A program made the translations under genes and the position numbers. Below, one piece after another: positions 26,599-36,194 of a stretch of 64,000 nucleotides of DNA. Positions within the stretch are counted from its first letter, which is position 1. Each line of letters begins with the position of its first letter. Source of the stretch: JAJTFW01 sp046330075 (lineage in GTDB: Bacteria; Bacteroidota; Bacteroidia; AKYH767-A; OLB10). The notes beneath the pieces were generated by a model. That model did no database searches and was not told the DNA's origin. It saw only the letters and a list, made by a program, of their open reading frames with translations. The stretch covers positions 806,001 to 870,000 of the forward strand of contig JAXLTL010000001.1 in NCBI GenBank assembly GCA_046330075.1, written 5' to 3'.

Positions 26599-27996
26599 TT
26601 AATCAACAATAACCAAACGATCTACACCGATCTGGCGACCATTCTGAATTACATTCAGGAGATAAATACCTTTTGCCAACTCATCAACATTCATTCTAAC
26701 CACCTGCACACCGGAAGTAGTCAACTCCTGCTGAACAGATTTAACCAGTTTACCATCCTGTGAAACAACATTGATATAAACTGATTCATCGTTTGCAGAA
26801 ACAAACTGTACATCTACAGTTGAATTCGCAGGATTCGGGCTTAATACAAGGTGATTTTCTGACGCTACCTGCTGAATACCTGTAGTGAAGTTACCTACAC
26901 GCAGTGCAATGGTAACATCACTTTGGAAGATATACGGCGCATAATTTTCTGTCACGCGGAAACTTACCAGGTAAGGAGCTTCACGCTGCTGAGATGCATC
27001 CGGAGTCCAGTTGAACGTAAAGGAAGCCGAACCGGTACCGTTTGTGATAGAACTTACAGCAGGGTTATTCGCCAGCATGAAAGGTTCGCCGGAAGCAGTT
27101 ACCGTGATTGACTGAGCATCCTGATCGAAAATCGTCACATTCATATTCAGGTTTGAACCAGGAGCTACCTGATACATTTTATTGCCTGATGGATTGATAT
27201 TTGAATTCAGAATAATATTTACAGGATTATTTGAGCAAGGCACAACGATGATCTGCATATCGCGGGAAATCTCGCCAATCTGTACACCATTTCTGTATTC
27301 GATGACCCTTACAGACACCTGGAAGTTACCTGCCAGATTCGGAAGGAAGGTGATCTCGCCGGTAATAGGATCCATATTAAACGGAACCAATGAATCAGAA
27401 GAAGGCAATACATAACCAAGCACTGGTGTTCCGCTCATGCTGAGGGGAACACTGAGAGACCATGCTATCGAGTCACCGTTTGCATCAAAAGGAAGCGGGT
27501 TATAATAGAAAGGAACACCTTCCTGCGCAAGAACGATCGGAGGATTCAGGAAAACAGGAGTGGCATTCACTGAATCGACAACAACCTTTGTATAGAAGTG
27601 ATGTGATTCACCGGAAGGCTGCGTCATATTCAGGATCGCTGCATTCCGGCAACACTCTTCATAGGAGATATACCAATCACCGGCATTGGGAAACACTACT
27701 GTATCTGAATACGTGTACTGCTCAACTCCCGGAACAAGTACAACAACATTTGCAGTATCATATTCGAAATTCTGAGAGAACGATGTTCCGGACGCCGAAT
27801 CAACAAACTGAATGCTGGCGATCGGGGCAATCGGAATACCAACCATATCACGGTAGGCCGTGTACGTCAGAATGTAGGACATCCCGCCGATTGGAGCGAG
27901 CGTCATTTGACCGCCCATCATGTGAGAAGCGCGGGTTGAAGTTACAGACATACAAAGTCCTGCAACTGTCAATAATGCAAGTAGGATTTTTTTCAT
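26599..27996 (-). CDS. Secreted Ig/cadherin-like repeat protein with T9SS sorting domain
   Basis: 465 residues from the chosen Met, which begins a signal peptide (MKKILLALLTVAGLCMSV). The segment SHMMGGQMTL...TYTAYRD...YEECCRNAAILN is a recurrent opening of Bacteroidota gliding/adhesion-type proteins. One or two Ig/cadherin-like domains follow (FDANGDSIAWSLS, RVIEYRNGV). The last 75 residues (VLSPNPANSTVDVQF... KGIYLLNVIQNGRQIG) form a type A T9SS sorting domain, so the protein should be exported and cell-attached. The in-frame Met at 28047 is rejected because it precedes the signal peptide and the promoter box lies between the two. Confidence 0.88.
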   Translation of the reverse strand: MKKILLALLTVAGLCMSVTSTRASHMMGGQMTLAPIGGMSYILTYTAYRDMVGIPIAPIASIQFVDSASGTSFSQNFEYDTANVVVLVPGVEQYTYSDTVVFPNAGDWYISYEECCRNAAILNMTQPSGESHHFYTKVVVDSVNATPVFLNPPIVLAQEGVPFYYNPLPFDANGDSIAWSLSVPLSMSGTPVLGYVLPSSDSLVPFNMDPITGEITFLPNLAGNFQVSVRVIEYRNGVQIGEISRDMQIIVVPCSNNPVNIILNSNINPSGNKMYQVAPGSNLNMNVTIFDQDAQSITVTASGEPFMLANNPAVSSITNGTGSASFTFNWTPDASQQREAPYLVSFRVTENYAPYIFQSDVTIALRVGNFTTGIQQVASENHLVLSPNPANSTVDVQFVSANDESVYINVVSQDGKLVKSVQQELTTSGVQVVRMNVDELAKGIYLLNVIQNGRQIGVDRLVIVD

Positions 27997-28025
27997 GGTC
28001 AACGTGTTTAAATAATTAGGGTAAT

Positions 28026-28033
28026 CAAATGTA
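28026..28033 (-). promoter_or_regulatory. -7 promoter box of the Ig-like T9SS gene (TACATTTG)
   Basis: Exact TAnnTTTG on the minus strand, 29 bases before the chosen ATG at 27996. It supports that start over the upstream in-frame Met at 28047. Confidence 0.5.
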
Positions 28034-28194
28034 TACAGCTTGATCATACCTAGCTACGACCACATTAAAAAAGTACTAGTTTTTCAAAGATTTTGACAAG
28101 ATCCACAGACTTTTGTAAATCAAGGATTTAGAAAGCCACTGTTCATTCGAAATATCCATAAATTTACCTGACCCTAATTCTTCATTACCTTACC

Positions 28195-31100
28195 ATGCGC
28201 TTGACCATCCGACTTCACTTAATTATCTTCTTTGGCCTGCTATACAGCATCGCCTCAGCACAGATTACTTCATTCCCTTATCTGGAAGATTTTAGTACGC
28301 TACCCGGAAACTGGGTGATTGGAACCTCTGGCGGAACTTCGTGGGAAATAGGAGTTCCAACAGCTCCAGGAACGAACGGAGCTTACAGTGCGCCCAACTG
28401 CGCCGGTACTGATCTTGATTCCGGCTATCGGGCAGGCACCAACACTTATCTGGAATCGCCACGGTTCAATATTTCAGCACTTTCAAATCCCCTGTTCACC
28501 TTTTATCAGTTCCGGTATATGTCGACAGGATTAGACGGAATGCATGTTGAATTTTCGACGGACGACATCACCTGGTTTATGCTGGGCACAATCGGAAGTC
28601 CCGGTTCCTTCAACTGGTACAACAGCTCCTCTGTTTTTGCAACCGGACAACCCGGCTTCACCGGTAACAGCGGAGGTTGGGTACAATCGGGATATTATCT
28701 GGGTGGAGTCACGTCCGGATTGATACGTTTCCGTTTTGTATTTCGCAGCAATATCAGTTTCGGAAGTGCGCAGGCCGGTGTGTTCATAGACAACATAAAG
28801 ATTGAAGACTCCACAACACCCGTAGCAGATATCTGGGCATCCACCAATCCCGGATTCAGCGCTCCATTTACGAGTGGGGTTAAAACTGCACTCTTTCTTC
28901 GTATCAGCAATTTCTCATCGGTCACCACAGTTGACTCGGCACACCTCGGAAATTTACTGAACAATTCCATTCAACTGTATGACTACAGAGCCATCAATCT
29001 TGCTCCCGGCACAACGGATACTATTTTTATTGACAGCGTATTACTTCCTCCCGGTTATTTCAGTCTGAAGACATTTATTGAATTTACCGGAGATCCCAAC
29101 CACAACAACGACACTGTTCTCAACGGAGGATTAGCAACCGCGTTTTCAACGGTTCCTTACAGCGATAATTTTGATCAGGGCAATACCGGTTGGTACGAAC
29201 AATCATTTGGTCTCACCCATTGGGAATTAGGTTATCCGAATTTCGGTGCAACGACCGGTGCCTATTCCGGAAACAATGCCTGGGACATCAATCTCAACTC
29301 AGGATACAGCGGAAATGCCGATGCCACGCTCTACTCTCCCACCTTTGATCTAACAACTCTAAATGCTGCCGAATTGAAGTTCTGGCAAAACCGCAACGCT
29401 GAAGCCGGTTGGGATGGAATGCGGATTGACTATTCCGTTGACGGAGGACTCAACTGGCTGATATTGGGTTATCAGGGAGATCCAATGGGAACCAACTGGT
29501 ATACGAGCAATGCGATCAACTCCACCAACTATCCCGCCTGGGAAGGAAATTCATTCGGATGGACACAAAGCAGATATAAGCTAAACGCCTTTTCAAATGC
29601 GACACAATTCTGTTTACGATTTGTATTCAACAGTGATGGTGCTATCAACAAAGACGGGATAAGTATCGACAACTTTGTAATAGACGCCATCCCCGACTAT
29701 GATGCGGCATATATTTCACTAAACAACAACTACCTCAATACAGCAGCCGGACAAAACACAGGCAATATCCAGATCAAGCTTACCAATGTTGGCGCTTTAC
29801 CCATCTCAAATTTCACTGCCGGATATTCTATCAATGGAATCACTCAGCAATCGCAGGCATTCAACCAGATTTTAAATCCAAATGATACCGTCATCGTTAC
29901 CTTACCCGGATTTGTTGCACCGAGTGGAATATTTCCCATTTGCGGATTCATCACATTGGCGAATGATGCCGACACCAGCAACAACAGCGGATGCTTTCAG
30001 GCAACCGGCGTCAGTCTACTATCTATCCCCTACTCCGACGACTTCGAAACAGGATCACCCGGCTGGACAACCAATAATGTTAATCCAACAAGCCAATGGC
30101 AACTCGGACTTCCCAATTACGGATATACCAATTCGGCTCATTCAGGAGTAAACTGCTGGGATATAAATCTCAATACCGCTTACTTCGATAACGCTATTTG
30201 CTACCTTACTTCTCCTCCGTTTGATCTGACAACTGCCGGGCCGAGCAGACTCAGTTTCTGGATCAACTCAAACAGTGAAGCCGGCTGGGATGGTACACGG
30301 ACAGAAATCTCAACTGACGGAGGTGCCAACTGGTCGTTGCTCGGATATGTTGGAGATCCAAACAGTACAAACTGGTACAACGACGTTCAATTAAACTCCT
30401 CCAGCATGCCGGGATGGTGCGACAACAGCAATGGCTGGAAGAAAAGTACGTACCGGCTTGACAGCTATGCCAGCGCTACAAACTTCAAAATCCGGTTTGT
30501 ATTCACCAGTGACCAATCCATTCAAACCGACGGATTCAGCATTGATGATTTTGCCATTGAAGAAATTCCTGATTTCGATGCAGAAATCACAGCCATCCGC
30601 CCCATCTCCATGTATCCTCCGGTGGGAGTCAATTGCGGAAACATAGCGCTAAGCATTACCAATGTTGGAAGTCAGCCGTTCTCCAATGTCAGTTATGGAT
30701 ACAGTGTAAATGGCGTACCGGTACAAGCCGGCACCTATAGCAGTACCATCCAGCCGATGGACACGGTGATTGTTGTTTTACCCGGATTTGTACCTGCTGC
30801 AGGAATTGCATCACTTTGCGGATACGTGCATCTCAACAACGACACCAATACAGTAAATGACACCATCTGTACTTCTATAGAAGGGAAGCCCGTTTATTCG
30901 CCCTATTTTCAGGACGACTTTGACGGGAACAACCTTGGCTGGAGCACATCCACGCCCGGCAATCCGCTCACGACCTGGCAATGGGGAACACCGAATTACG
31001 GACAAACGAATTCAGCCTATAGTTTTCCAGGATGTTGGGATATCAACCTGAGTACAGCCTATACTGAAAGTGCAAACACGACACTGATCAGTCCATGGTT

Positions 31101-32580
31101 TGATTTATCCACCAGCGTTGATCCCATTCTAACGTTCATGCAGAACCGAAACACCGAACTTTACAATGGTGGCTTCTACGTTCAATGGACCACCAATGGA
31201 AGTTCAGCATGGAACACTCTTGGCACTTTCAATGATCCAACCGGAATCAACTGGTACACACAGGCACTCACAGCCACCTTCCCGAATGGCTTCTGGGACG
31301 GATCCAGCAACGGATGGATCAAGAGTGAATATCCGCTTTCAGGGGTCGTACCGGTAAATTCCCTGATTCAGTTCCGTTTTGTATTCCTCAGTGCAAATTT
31401 CAATCTGGTATCTGATGGTGTATCCATTGATGATTTCAAAATTGAAGTTGCTTTGGCTAACGATGCAGAGCTGAAATCGATTGTCAGTCCCGGTCCTGTA
31501 GCTATAGAAAACAGCGCGACGCCGGTACAGGTACTTCTCAGAAATAACGGATCGATACAACTTACCAGTCTGGATCTGAAATATGTTTTAAATGGAGGGG
31601 CACCAGTATCTTCCACCTGGAACGGCTTTCTGTTACACGATTCAACCACTATCGTCACGCTTCCTTCAATTCTTCCCACAGCAGGCCTTAATACATTACG
31701 CGTATATGTCAACTGGGGAGGAGATCTGAACCAGATGAATGATACACTTGACTACACCTTTAATGCAATTGCAACAAGCGGTATACCCTATTTCAATGAC
31801 TTTGAAGCCGGGCCCGGATTCTGGACTTCCAACAGCACCAGCACGACAAAATGGGAATTTGGCACTCCTGCCTTTGGCACCACCAATACTGCATATTCAG
31901 GCGATTCATGCTGGGATATAAATCTCAACACTCCGTACGGTAATCTGGCAAACGCGACGCTAACCTCCCCCATCTTCGACCTTGGCATATACAACATCGT
32001 CACCATATCCTTCTGGCAGAATTACACGACGGAACAAAATGCTGATGGCATGCTGGTTGAATACAGCACTAACGGTACGGTATGGCAAGCTCTGGGAACA
32101 CAGGGTGACCCGAACGGAACAAACTGGTACAATTCAACAATTTACCAGTCGAATCAAGCCTGGAGTGGAAACTCCGGAGGGTGGATCAACAGCAGTTACG
32201 TGTATTATAAACCCTGGGGAAGCAACTACTTCCAAATGCGCTTTAAGTTTTTAAGTGATTTCAATCTGGTAAACTTTGGTGTTTCAATAGATGACGTCTC
32301 CATATCAGGTGTTGTTGGCACGGAAGAAATCAGCGGGGATCAATCGCTCCATGTTTATCCGAATCCGGCAAATGAGTTATTGCACATTCAATCGAGCGAC
32401 CTGTCAACATCTTCCATACGGATTTATTTGCCTGATGGAAGAACTGTGATAGAACAACCGGTTCAGGACGGCCATCGGTTTACCATTGATATCTCGCAGT
32501 TAGCTGACGGGTATTACCTGATGGAAGCAACAGACCGGAATGGCATTCAAAAAACTGTGAAATTTGCAGTTAAACATTAG
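28195..32580 (+). CDS. Giant T9SS surface protein with five jelly-roll/CARDB repeats
   Basis: 1461 residues. A signal peptide (ending about ASAQ) is followed by five units of about 290 residues, starting near residues 23, 318, 608, 900 and 1194. Each begins YxxDFxxxxxxW and includes a W(E/Q)xGxPN(F/Y)GxT core, CWDINL, a GDPxGxNWY stretch and WxGxSxGWxxSxY, resembling MAM/concanavalin-type jelly rolls. The first four units end in a CARDB-like Ig domain (e.g. ITNVGSQPFSNVSYGYSVNG). The last 80 residues (LHVYPNPANELLHIQSS ... LADGYYLMEA) are a type A T9SS sorting domain. It is probably a cell-surface adhesin or glycan binder; no catalytic residues were recognised. The NRAMP-like gene follows 3 bases after the stop. 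Confidence 0.88.
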   Translation: MRLTIRLHLIIFFGLLYSIASAQITSFPYLEDFSTLPGNWVIGTSGGTSWEIGVPTAPGTNGAYSAPNCAGTDLDSGYRAGTNTYLESPRFNISALSNPLFTFYQFRYMSTGLDGMHVEFSTDDITWFMLGTIGSPGSFNWYNSSSVFATGQPGFTGNSGGWVQSGYYLGGVTSGLIRFRFVFRSNISFGSAQAGVFIDNIKIEDSTTPVADIWASTNPGFSAPFTSGVKTALFLRISNFSSVTTVDSAHLGNLLNNSIQLYDYRAINLAPGTTDTIFIDSVLLPPGYFSLKTFIEFTGDPNHNNDTVLNGGLATAFSTVPYSDNFDQGNTGWYEQSFGLTHWELGYPNFGATTGAYSGNNAWDINLNSGYSGNADATLYSPTFDLTTLNAAELKFWQNRNAEAGWDGMRIDYSVDGGLNWLILGYQGDPMGTNWYTSNAINSTNYPAWEGNSFGWTQSRYKLNAFSNATQFCLRFVFNSDGAINKDGISIDNFVIDAIPDYDAAYISLNNNYLNTAAGQNTGNIQIKLTNVGALPISNFTAGYSINGITQQSQAFNQILNPNDTVIVTLPGFVAPSGIFPICGFITLANDADTSNNSGCFQATGVSLLSIPYSDDFETGSPGWTTNNVNPTSQWQLGLPNYGYTNSAHSGVNCWDINLNTAYFDNAICYLTSPPFDLTTAGPSRLSFWINSNSEAGWDGTRTEISTDGGANWSLLGYVGDPNSTNWYNDVQLNSSSMPGWCDNSNGWKKSTYRLDSYASATNFKIRFVFTSDQSIQTDGFSIDDFAIEEIPDFDAEITAIRPISMYPPVGVNCGNIALSITNVGSQPFSNVSYGYSVNGVPVQAGTYSSTIQPMDTVIVVLPGFVPAAGIASLCGYVHLNNDTNTVNDTICTSIEGKPVYSPYFQDDFDGNNLGWSTSTPGNPLTTWQWGTPNYGQTNSAYSFPGCWDINLSTAYTESANTTLISPWFDLSTSVDPILTFMQNRNTELYNGGFYVQWTTNGSSAWNTLGTFNDPTGINWYTQALTATFPNGFWDGSSNGWIKSEYPLSGVVPVNSLIQFRFVFLSANFNLVSDGVSIDDFKIEVALANDAELKSIVSPGPVAIENSATPVQVLLRNNGSIQLTSLDLKYVLNGGAPVSSTWNGFLLHDSTTIVTLPSILPTAGLNTLRVYVNWGGDLNQMNDTLDYTFNAIATSGIPYFNDFEAGPGFWTSNSTSTTKWEFGTPAFGTTNTAYSGDSCWDINLNTPYGNLANATLTSPIFDLGIYNIVTISFWQNYTTEQNADGMLVEYSTNGTVWQALGTQGDPNGTNWYNSTIYQSNQAWSGNSGGWINSSYVYYKPWGSNYFQMRFKFLSDFNLVNFGVSIDDVSISGVVGTEEISGDQSLHVYPNPANELLHIQSSDLSTSSIRIYLPDGRTVIEQPVQDGHRFTIDISQLADGYYLMEATDRNGIQKTVKFAVKH
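28264..32310 (+). repeat. Five direct repeats of about 0.88 kb inside the T9SS giant gene
   Basis: Units begin near 28264, 29147, 30019, 30895 and 31777, a spacing of 872-883 bases. They are recognisable by the conserved pattern for NCWDINLN and NWYN. The middle units are more alike than the first, which has lost the CWDIN motif. Confidence 0.75.
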
Positions 32581-32583
32581 CAC

Positions 32584-33840
32584 TTGACCAGGCCTGCACA
32601 CTCTTCTCTCAAGGAAAGAAAACTCCATCACGCTCTCGGCCCCGGATTAATCACCGGCGCAAGTGATGATGATCCATCCGGAATCGCCACCTATTCAAGT
32701 GCTGGAGCTGCTTTCGGGTTTTCATTTTTATGGACATCGATTGTTACCTTCCCCCTGATGGCCACACTTCAGGAAATGTGTGCACGAATTGGTCTGATCA
32801 CCGGTCATGGACTTGCGGGTATCGTCAAGCGGAATTATCCGCCATGGATTCTCTACACGTTATTACTGGTTTGTTTCCCGGCTATTATTCTGAACATTGG
32901 CGCCGATCTGGCAGGAATGGGAGCGGTTGCGCATATGATCTATCCTGAGATCAGTGATCATGAATTCTCATTTGCTTTTATGTTTATTATCCTGGTCAGC
33001 ATTGTCTATTTTGATTATCACCGTATTGCCCGTATATTAAAATGGCTTTGCATTACTTTACTTTGCTATTGTATTGTTCCTTTCATCATTCATGTTGACT
33101 GGCAGGAAGTACTGTTGCGCACTTTTGTTCCCGACATTCAGTTCAACTATGATTATCTCATTATGCTGACAGCTATTCTGGGGACGACCATTTCCCCCTA
33201 TCTGTTTTTCTGGCAAACCACTTCTGAAGCAGAAGAAAAGGCTGAAAAGAAAATCATGGTTGACAAGCAACAAATCGAAGAAATGCGGTTTGATGTACGA
33301 ACAGGAATCGGGTTTTCAAATCTTGTATTCTATTTCATAATCCTCACTGCCGGAAGTGTTCTGTTCCCAAACGGCATCCGTGAAATTGCAACTGTAGAAG
33401 ATGCGGCTTCAGCACTGGCACCTATTGCCGGAAAAAACGCATACCTGTTGTTTTCGATCGGTGTAATCGGCACTGGTTTTCTGGCGATACCGGTGCTTGC
33501 CGGATCCATTTCCTATGCATTGTCTGAGACTTTCGGCTGGAAAGAAGGACTTTCAAAAAAATTCTATGAAGCAAAAAACTTTTACCTCGTCATCTTTTTT
33601 TCACTGGTCATTGCTTTGTCAATTCAATTCATGGGTATAAGTCCGGTAAAAGCACTTTTCTATACTGCCGTTGCGTATGGGGTTACTTGTCCGGTAACCA
33701 TAGCATTGATTTTACACATTTGCAACAACAAGAAGATAATGGGTGCTGCCACCAATGGAAAGAAGAGTAATATCATCGGCATTGCAACGCTTGTTTTAAT
33801 GACGGTGGCCATTGTTGTTCTGGCCATTGATTTTCTATAA
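32584..33840 (+). CDS. NRAMP-like divalent cation transporter with altered metal site
   Basis: 418 residues with 11-12 membrane helices of the LeuT/NRAMP fold. The TM1 metal motif, canonically DPGN, reads D30-P-S-G33 (GASDDDPSGIATYSSAG). The TM6 motif, canonically A-x-x-M-P-H, reads TTISPY (residues 201-206), so the soft-metal Met ligand and its neighbouring His are replaced. A hydrophilic stretch SEAEEKAEKK follows TM6. Substrate preference may therefore differ from Mn/Fe. It starts with TTG: no ATG lies between the preceding in-frame stop and TM1. It lies 3 bases after the T9SS gene and in the same frame. Confidence 0.82.
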   Translation: MTRPAHSSLKERKLHHALGPGLITGASDDDPSGIATYSSAGAAFGFSFLWTSIVTFPLMATLQEMCARIGLITGHGLAGIVKRNYPPWILYTLLLVCFPAIILNIGADLAGMGAVAHMIYPEISDHEFSFAFMFIILVSIVYFDYHRIARILKWLCITLLCYCIVPFIIHVDWQEVLLRTFVPDIQFNYDYLIMLTAILGTTISPYLFFWQTTSEAEEKAEKKIMVDKQQIEEMRFDVRTGIGFSNLVFYFIILTAGSVLFPNGIREIATVEDAASALAPIAGKNAYLLFSIGVIGTGFLAIPVLAGSISYALSETFGWKEGLSKKFYEAKNFYLVIFFSLVIALSIQFMGISPVKALFYTAVAYGVTCPVTIALILHICNNKKIMGAATNGKKSNIIGIATLVLMTVAIVVLAIDFL

Positions 33841-34047
33841 AGAAACCGTTGATGGTATTTTGGTCCGAACAGGATCCTTCCACTGTCAAAAGAAATCCGG
33901 ATAAAAACAGAACTTAAAGCTGCATTTTTCCGGATACAGGGAACTCCAATTACCCGGTCGGACCGCGTGCTTGTTAAATAATGTTAAAATCATGCGCCAG
34001 GAATAATTTATAAGATAAATTATCGTTTTGATAGTTCACCTGTGCTT

Positions 34048-34698
34048 ATGAAATCAAATCCTGCAAAAACGATCGCATTACTGCTCTTCTGCCTGTTATC
34101 CATTACATTGCTGATGATCCGGGTTATTTATACGGGACAATACACCTTCGTATTCCTGACCTGGAATCTTTTTCTGGCATACATTCCAATGGGACTCAGC
34201 ACACTGGTTTATATAAAGCGCAATGAAATAACTAAAACTCAATTCTGGCTGGCATCTATTCCCTGGATTCTTTTCTTTCCCAATGCCCCCTACATTCTTA
34301 CAGATCTGTTTCATCTCATTCCCCGACCAGGCATCAGTGAATGGTTTGATTTACTTCTGATACTCAGTTTTGCGATAACCGGTCTGCTGTTCGGACTGCT
34401 CTCCCTTCGGAACATGCATAAAACGGTGGTTAAATTCCACTCTGCTCTAAGCGGCTATTTGTTTGCCATCACTTCCATCTTTATGGGCAGTTTCGGAGTT
34501 TATCTGGGTCGCTTCGAAAGATACAACAGCTGGGATATTCTAAGGACTCCGGACGAACTCTTTGTAGATATTGCGCAGCGATTGATACACCCCATGCATC
34601 ATCCGGCAACCTGGGGAATCACCCTTGGGATGGGAGCTGTTATTACTTTATTGTATGTGATGATGGGAGAAGTGGAGACCGGAGATAAAAAACGGTAA
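34048..34698 (+). CDS. DUF1361 integral membrane protein
   Basis: 216 residues from the ATG at 34048 (an in-frame GTG lies two codons earlier). There are about six transmembrane helices, and the family core WLASIPWILFFPNAPYILTDLFHL with a following SEWFDLLLILSFAITGLLFGLLSL. The function of DUF1361 proteins is unknown. It ends 8 bases before the mature 3' end of a convergent tRNA gene, so readthrough would be antisense to the tRNAs. Confidence 0.85.
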   Translation: MKSNPAKTIALLLFCLLSITLLMIRVIYTGQYTFVFLTWNLFLAYIPMGLSTLVYIKRNEITKTQFWLASIPWILFFPNAPYILTDLFHLIPRPGISEWFDLLLILSFAITGLLFGLLSLRNMHKTVVKFHSALSGYLFAITSIFMGSFGVYLGRFERYNSWDILRTPDELFVDIAQRLIHPMHHPATWGITLGMGAVITLLYVMMGEVETGDKKR

Positions 34699-34705
34699 AA
34701 AAATG

Positions 34706-34789
34706 TGCCCAGGGAGAGACTCGAACTCTCAAGGTAGTTACACCAACGGCTTCTGAGACCGCAACGTTTACCAATTTCGCCACCTGGGC
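34706..34789 (-). tRNA. tRNA-Leu (anticodon CAG)
   Basis: 84-base class II tRNA on the minus strand. The acceptor stem is GCCCAGG/CCTGGGC with discriminator A. The anticodon loop is CTCAGAA, with stem GCGGT/GCCGT. A long variable arm follows, and the T arm is GAGAG-TTCGAGT-CTCTC. The CCA tail is not encoded. It is the second gene of a two-tRNA transcript. Confidence 0.93.
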
Positions 34790-34831
34790 ATTTCCGGAAT
34801 TTCGGAAACTTAATTTTTCAGAGAACTAATG

Positions 34832-34913
34832 TGCCCAGGACGAGATTCGAACTCGTACGCCTGTTGGCGCCACCCCCTCAAGATGGTGCGTCTACCAATT
34901 TCGCCACCTGGGC
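34832..34913 (-). tRNA. tRNA-Leu (anticodon GAG)
   Basis: 82-base class II tRNA on the minus strand with the same acceptor stem as its neighbour. The anticodon stem is CCATC/GGTGG around loop TTGAGGG, giving GAG. The T arm is ACGAG-TTCGAAT-CTCGT. CCA is not encoded. It is the promoter-proximal gene of the pair. Confidence 0.93.
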
Positions 34914-34953
34914 AGGGGATTCAATCCAAAAAGGGAATTTCTTTTTGGGGATG

Positions 34954-34961
34954 CAAATATA
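34954..34961 (-). promoter_or_regulatory. -7 promoter box of the tRNA-Leu pair (TATATTTG)
   Basis: Exact TAnnTTTG on the minus strand, 40 bases before the first tRNA. The leader between them contains a small hairpin, ccaaaaag (34926-34933) with ctttttgg (34941-34948). Confidence 0.6.
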
Positions 34962-35020
34962 GTTCATCCGATTGAAAAACCGGAATCCGGGCAAAAAACT
35001 TAATGCGGGAAGTATTTTTC

Positions 35021-36103
35021 CTATTCCACCACCATTTTTGTTGTAAACTGCTCGTTTCCAACTATAAACGACACAGTATACAATCCTGATGTTAAACCGG
35101 AAGCAGCTGATTTTATTAATACATTTTGAATTCCAGCATTTAAATACAGCTTTTGACGGTTTACCACCTTTCCTTCCACACTCTGAATGCGGATTTCAAG
35201 GTCAGCAGATTGAGCAAGATTAATTATTGCTCTTACATCATTCTGTCCGGAAGGATTAGGAGCCAGCACCGGTTCAGCAGCCATTGCGGCAATATTTTCG
35301 ATTCCCACTGAACGAATGCTATCCTTATAACGGATTGAATTTACCGTTTCGACACCCAAGGTTTCTGTAGTAGTAATCTCCAGAACAGGAATATCCTGAG
35401 AGGAGGCGAGCCATTTATATTCATGCGTAACAGGGCGGGGAGCAGAGAAACCCTGTTGCAAGGAATCGAGATACAATGAATCCTCGCCGGTTAATACAGA
35501 GTGAATCCGCAGTGCATTAAAGGTACCATAAGGCGTTGTCACACTACCCCAGCCATCTACATTATTTACCCGATGCTGACTGCCAATAGCTGAAGCAGTA
35601 CCCGGAACAACGAGCGAATAATCACTATCCGAAGAATCCACATTCCCGAAATTAACCGGGAAGTCATAAATCACATCTGCATTATTAAACGAGATGGGAG
35701 TTGTAACGCCACTGATGCTGGCCCCATACCCCATTTGCCGGAAGTTATTGGAAGATTTATTGAAGAAATTATAAATATCTGAGACAGGAACCTGGGGAAA
35801 CCCGGATAAATCAAAACCGCGTTTGGCAAGATTAGACGTAAATCCGAAAACAATAACATATACCAGCGGGGTTGAAGACACGGAGAGGAACGTATCCACA
35901 TCCTGACCGGTTGCCTGAAGGAATGAAAAATCCCAGTTGTAGTTTGCCCCGGTTAACGTAACATCAACCGGAGATAAAGGGCTTGCATTACTGAACCGTA
36001 CCGTATCGCCTGAAGAAGGCATATCAGCATTGGTAATGGTGATCTGTGCATGTGCGAATGCACCTACAAATAACAAGGTTAAGAGCGTAAATATTTTCTT
36101 CAT
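35021..36103 (-). CDS. Secreted protein of unknown function with T9SS sorting domain
   Basis: 360 residues from the Met that opens a clear signal peptide (MKKIFTLLTLLFVGAFAHAQ). The mature part (TITNADMPSSGDTVRFSNAS..., GYGASISGV) is all-beta and of a kind common in Bacteroidota, without recognised catalytic residues. The C-terminal 80 residues (PVLAPNPSGQNDVRAIINL ... SGLYTVSFIVGNEQFTTKMVVE) are a type A T9SS sorting domain. The upstream in-frame Met at 36163 is rejected because it gives an atypical 20-residue extension and the promoter box lies after it. Confidence 0.87.
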   Translation of the reverse strand: MKKIFTLLTLLFVGAFAHAQITITNADMPSSGDTVRFSNASPLSPVDVTLTGANYNWDFSFLQATGQDVDTFLSVSSTPLVYVIVFGFTSNLAKRGFDLSGFPQVPVSDIYNFFNKSSNNFRQMGYGASISGVTTPISFNNADVIYDFPVNFGNVDSSDSDYSLVVPGTASAIGSQHRVNNVDGWGSVTTPYGTFNALRIHSVLTGEDSLYLDSLQQGFSAPRPVTHEYKWLASSQDIPVLEITTTETLGVETVNSIRYKDSIRSVGIENIAAMAAEPVLAPNPSGQNDVRAIINLAQSADLEIRIQSVEGKVVNRQKLYLNAGIQNVLIKSAASGLTSGLYTVSFIVGNEQFTTKMVVE

Positions 36104-36122
36104 GAGCAGGTTTCTTGTACTA

Positions 36123-36130
36123 CAAAGGTA
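36123..36130 (-). promoter_or_regulatory. -7 promoter box of the 35-kb T9SS gene (TACCTTTG)
   Basis: Exact TAnnTTTG on the minus strand, 19 bases before the start codon at 36103. It confirms the downstream Met as the start. Confidence 0.55.
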
Positions 36131-36170
36131 TAAAAACCTGAGTGAATACAGGAAACCTGTCATGTTAAGA

Positions 36171-36194
36171 AAGCAAACGTTAAGCCGTTTGCTT
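36171..36194 (-). terminator. Hairpin overlapping the peroxiredoxin stop codon
   Basis: Perfect 9-bp inverted repeat aagcaaacg (36171-36179) and cgtttgctt (36186-36194) with a 6-base loop containing the stop codon of the leftward peroxiredoxin gene. The T run after it on the minus strand is weak (TCTT), so termination strength is uncertain. Confidence 0.5.

Noticed and set aside
33841..34041. Gap after the NRAMP-like gene as a possible small gene or riboswitch
   Set aside because: No frame longer than about 40 codons, and only a weak long-loop inverted repeat (atccgg/ccggat) was found.
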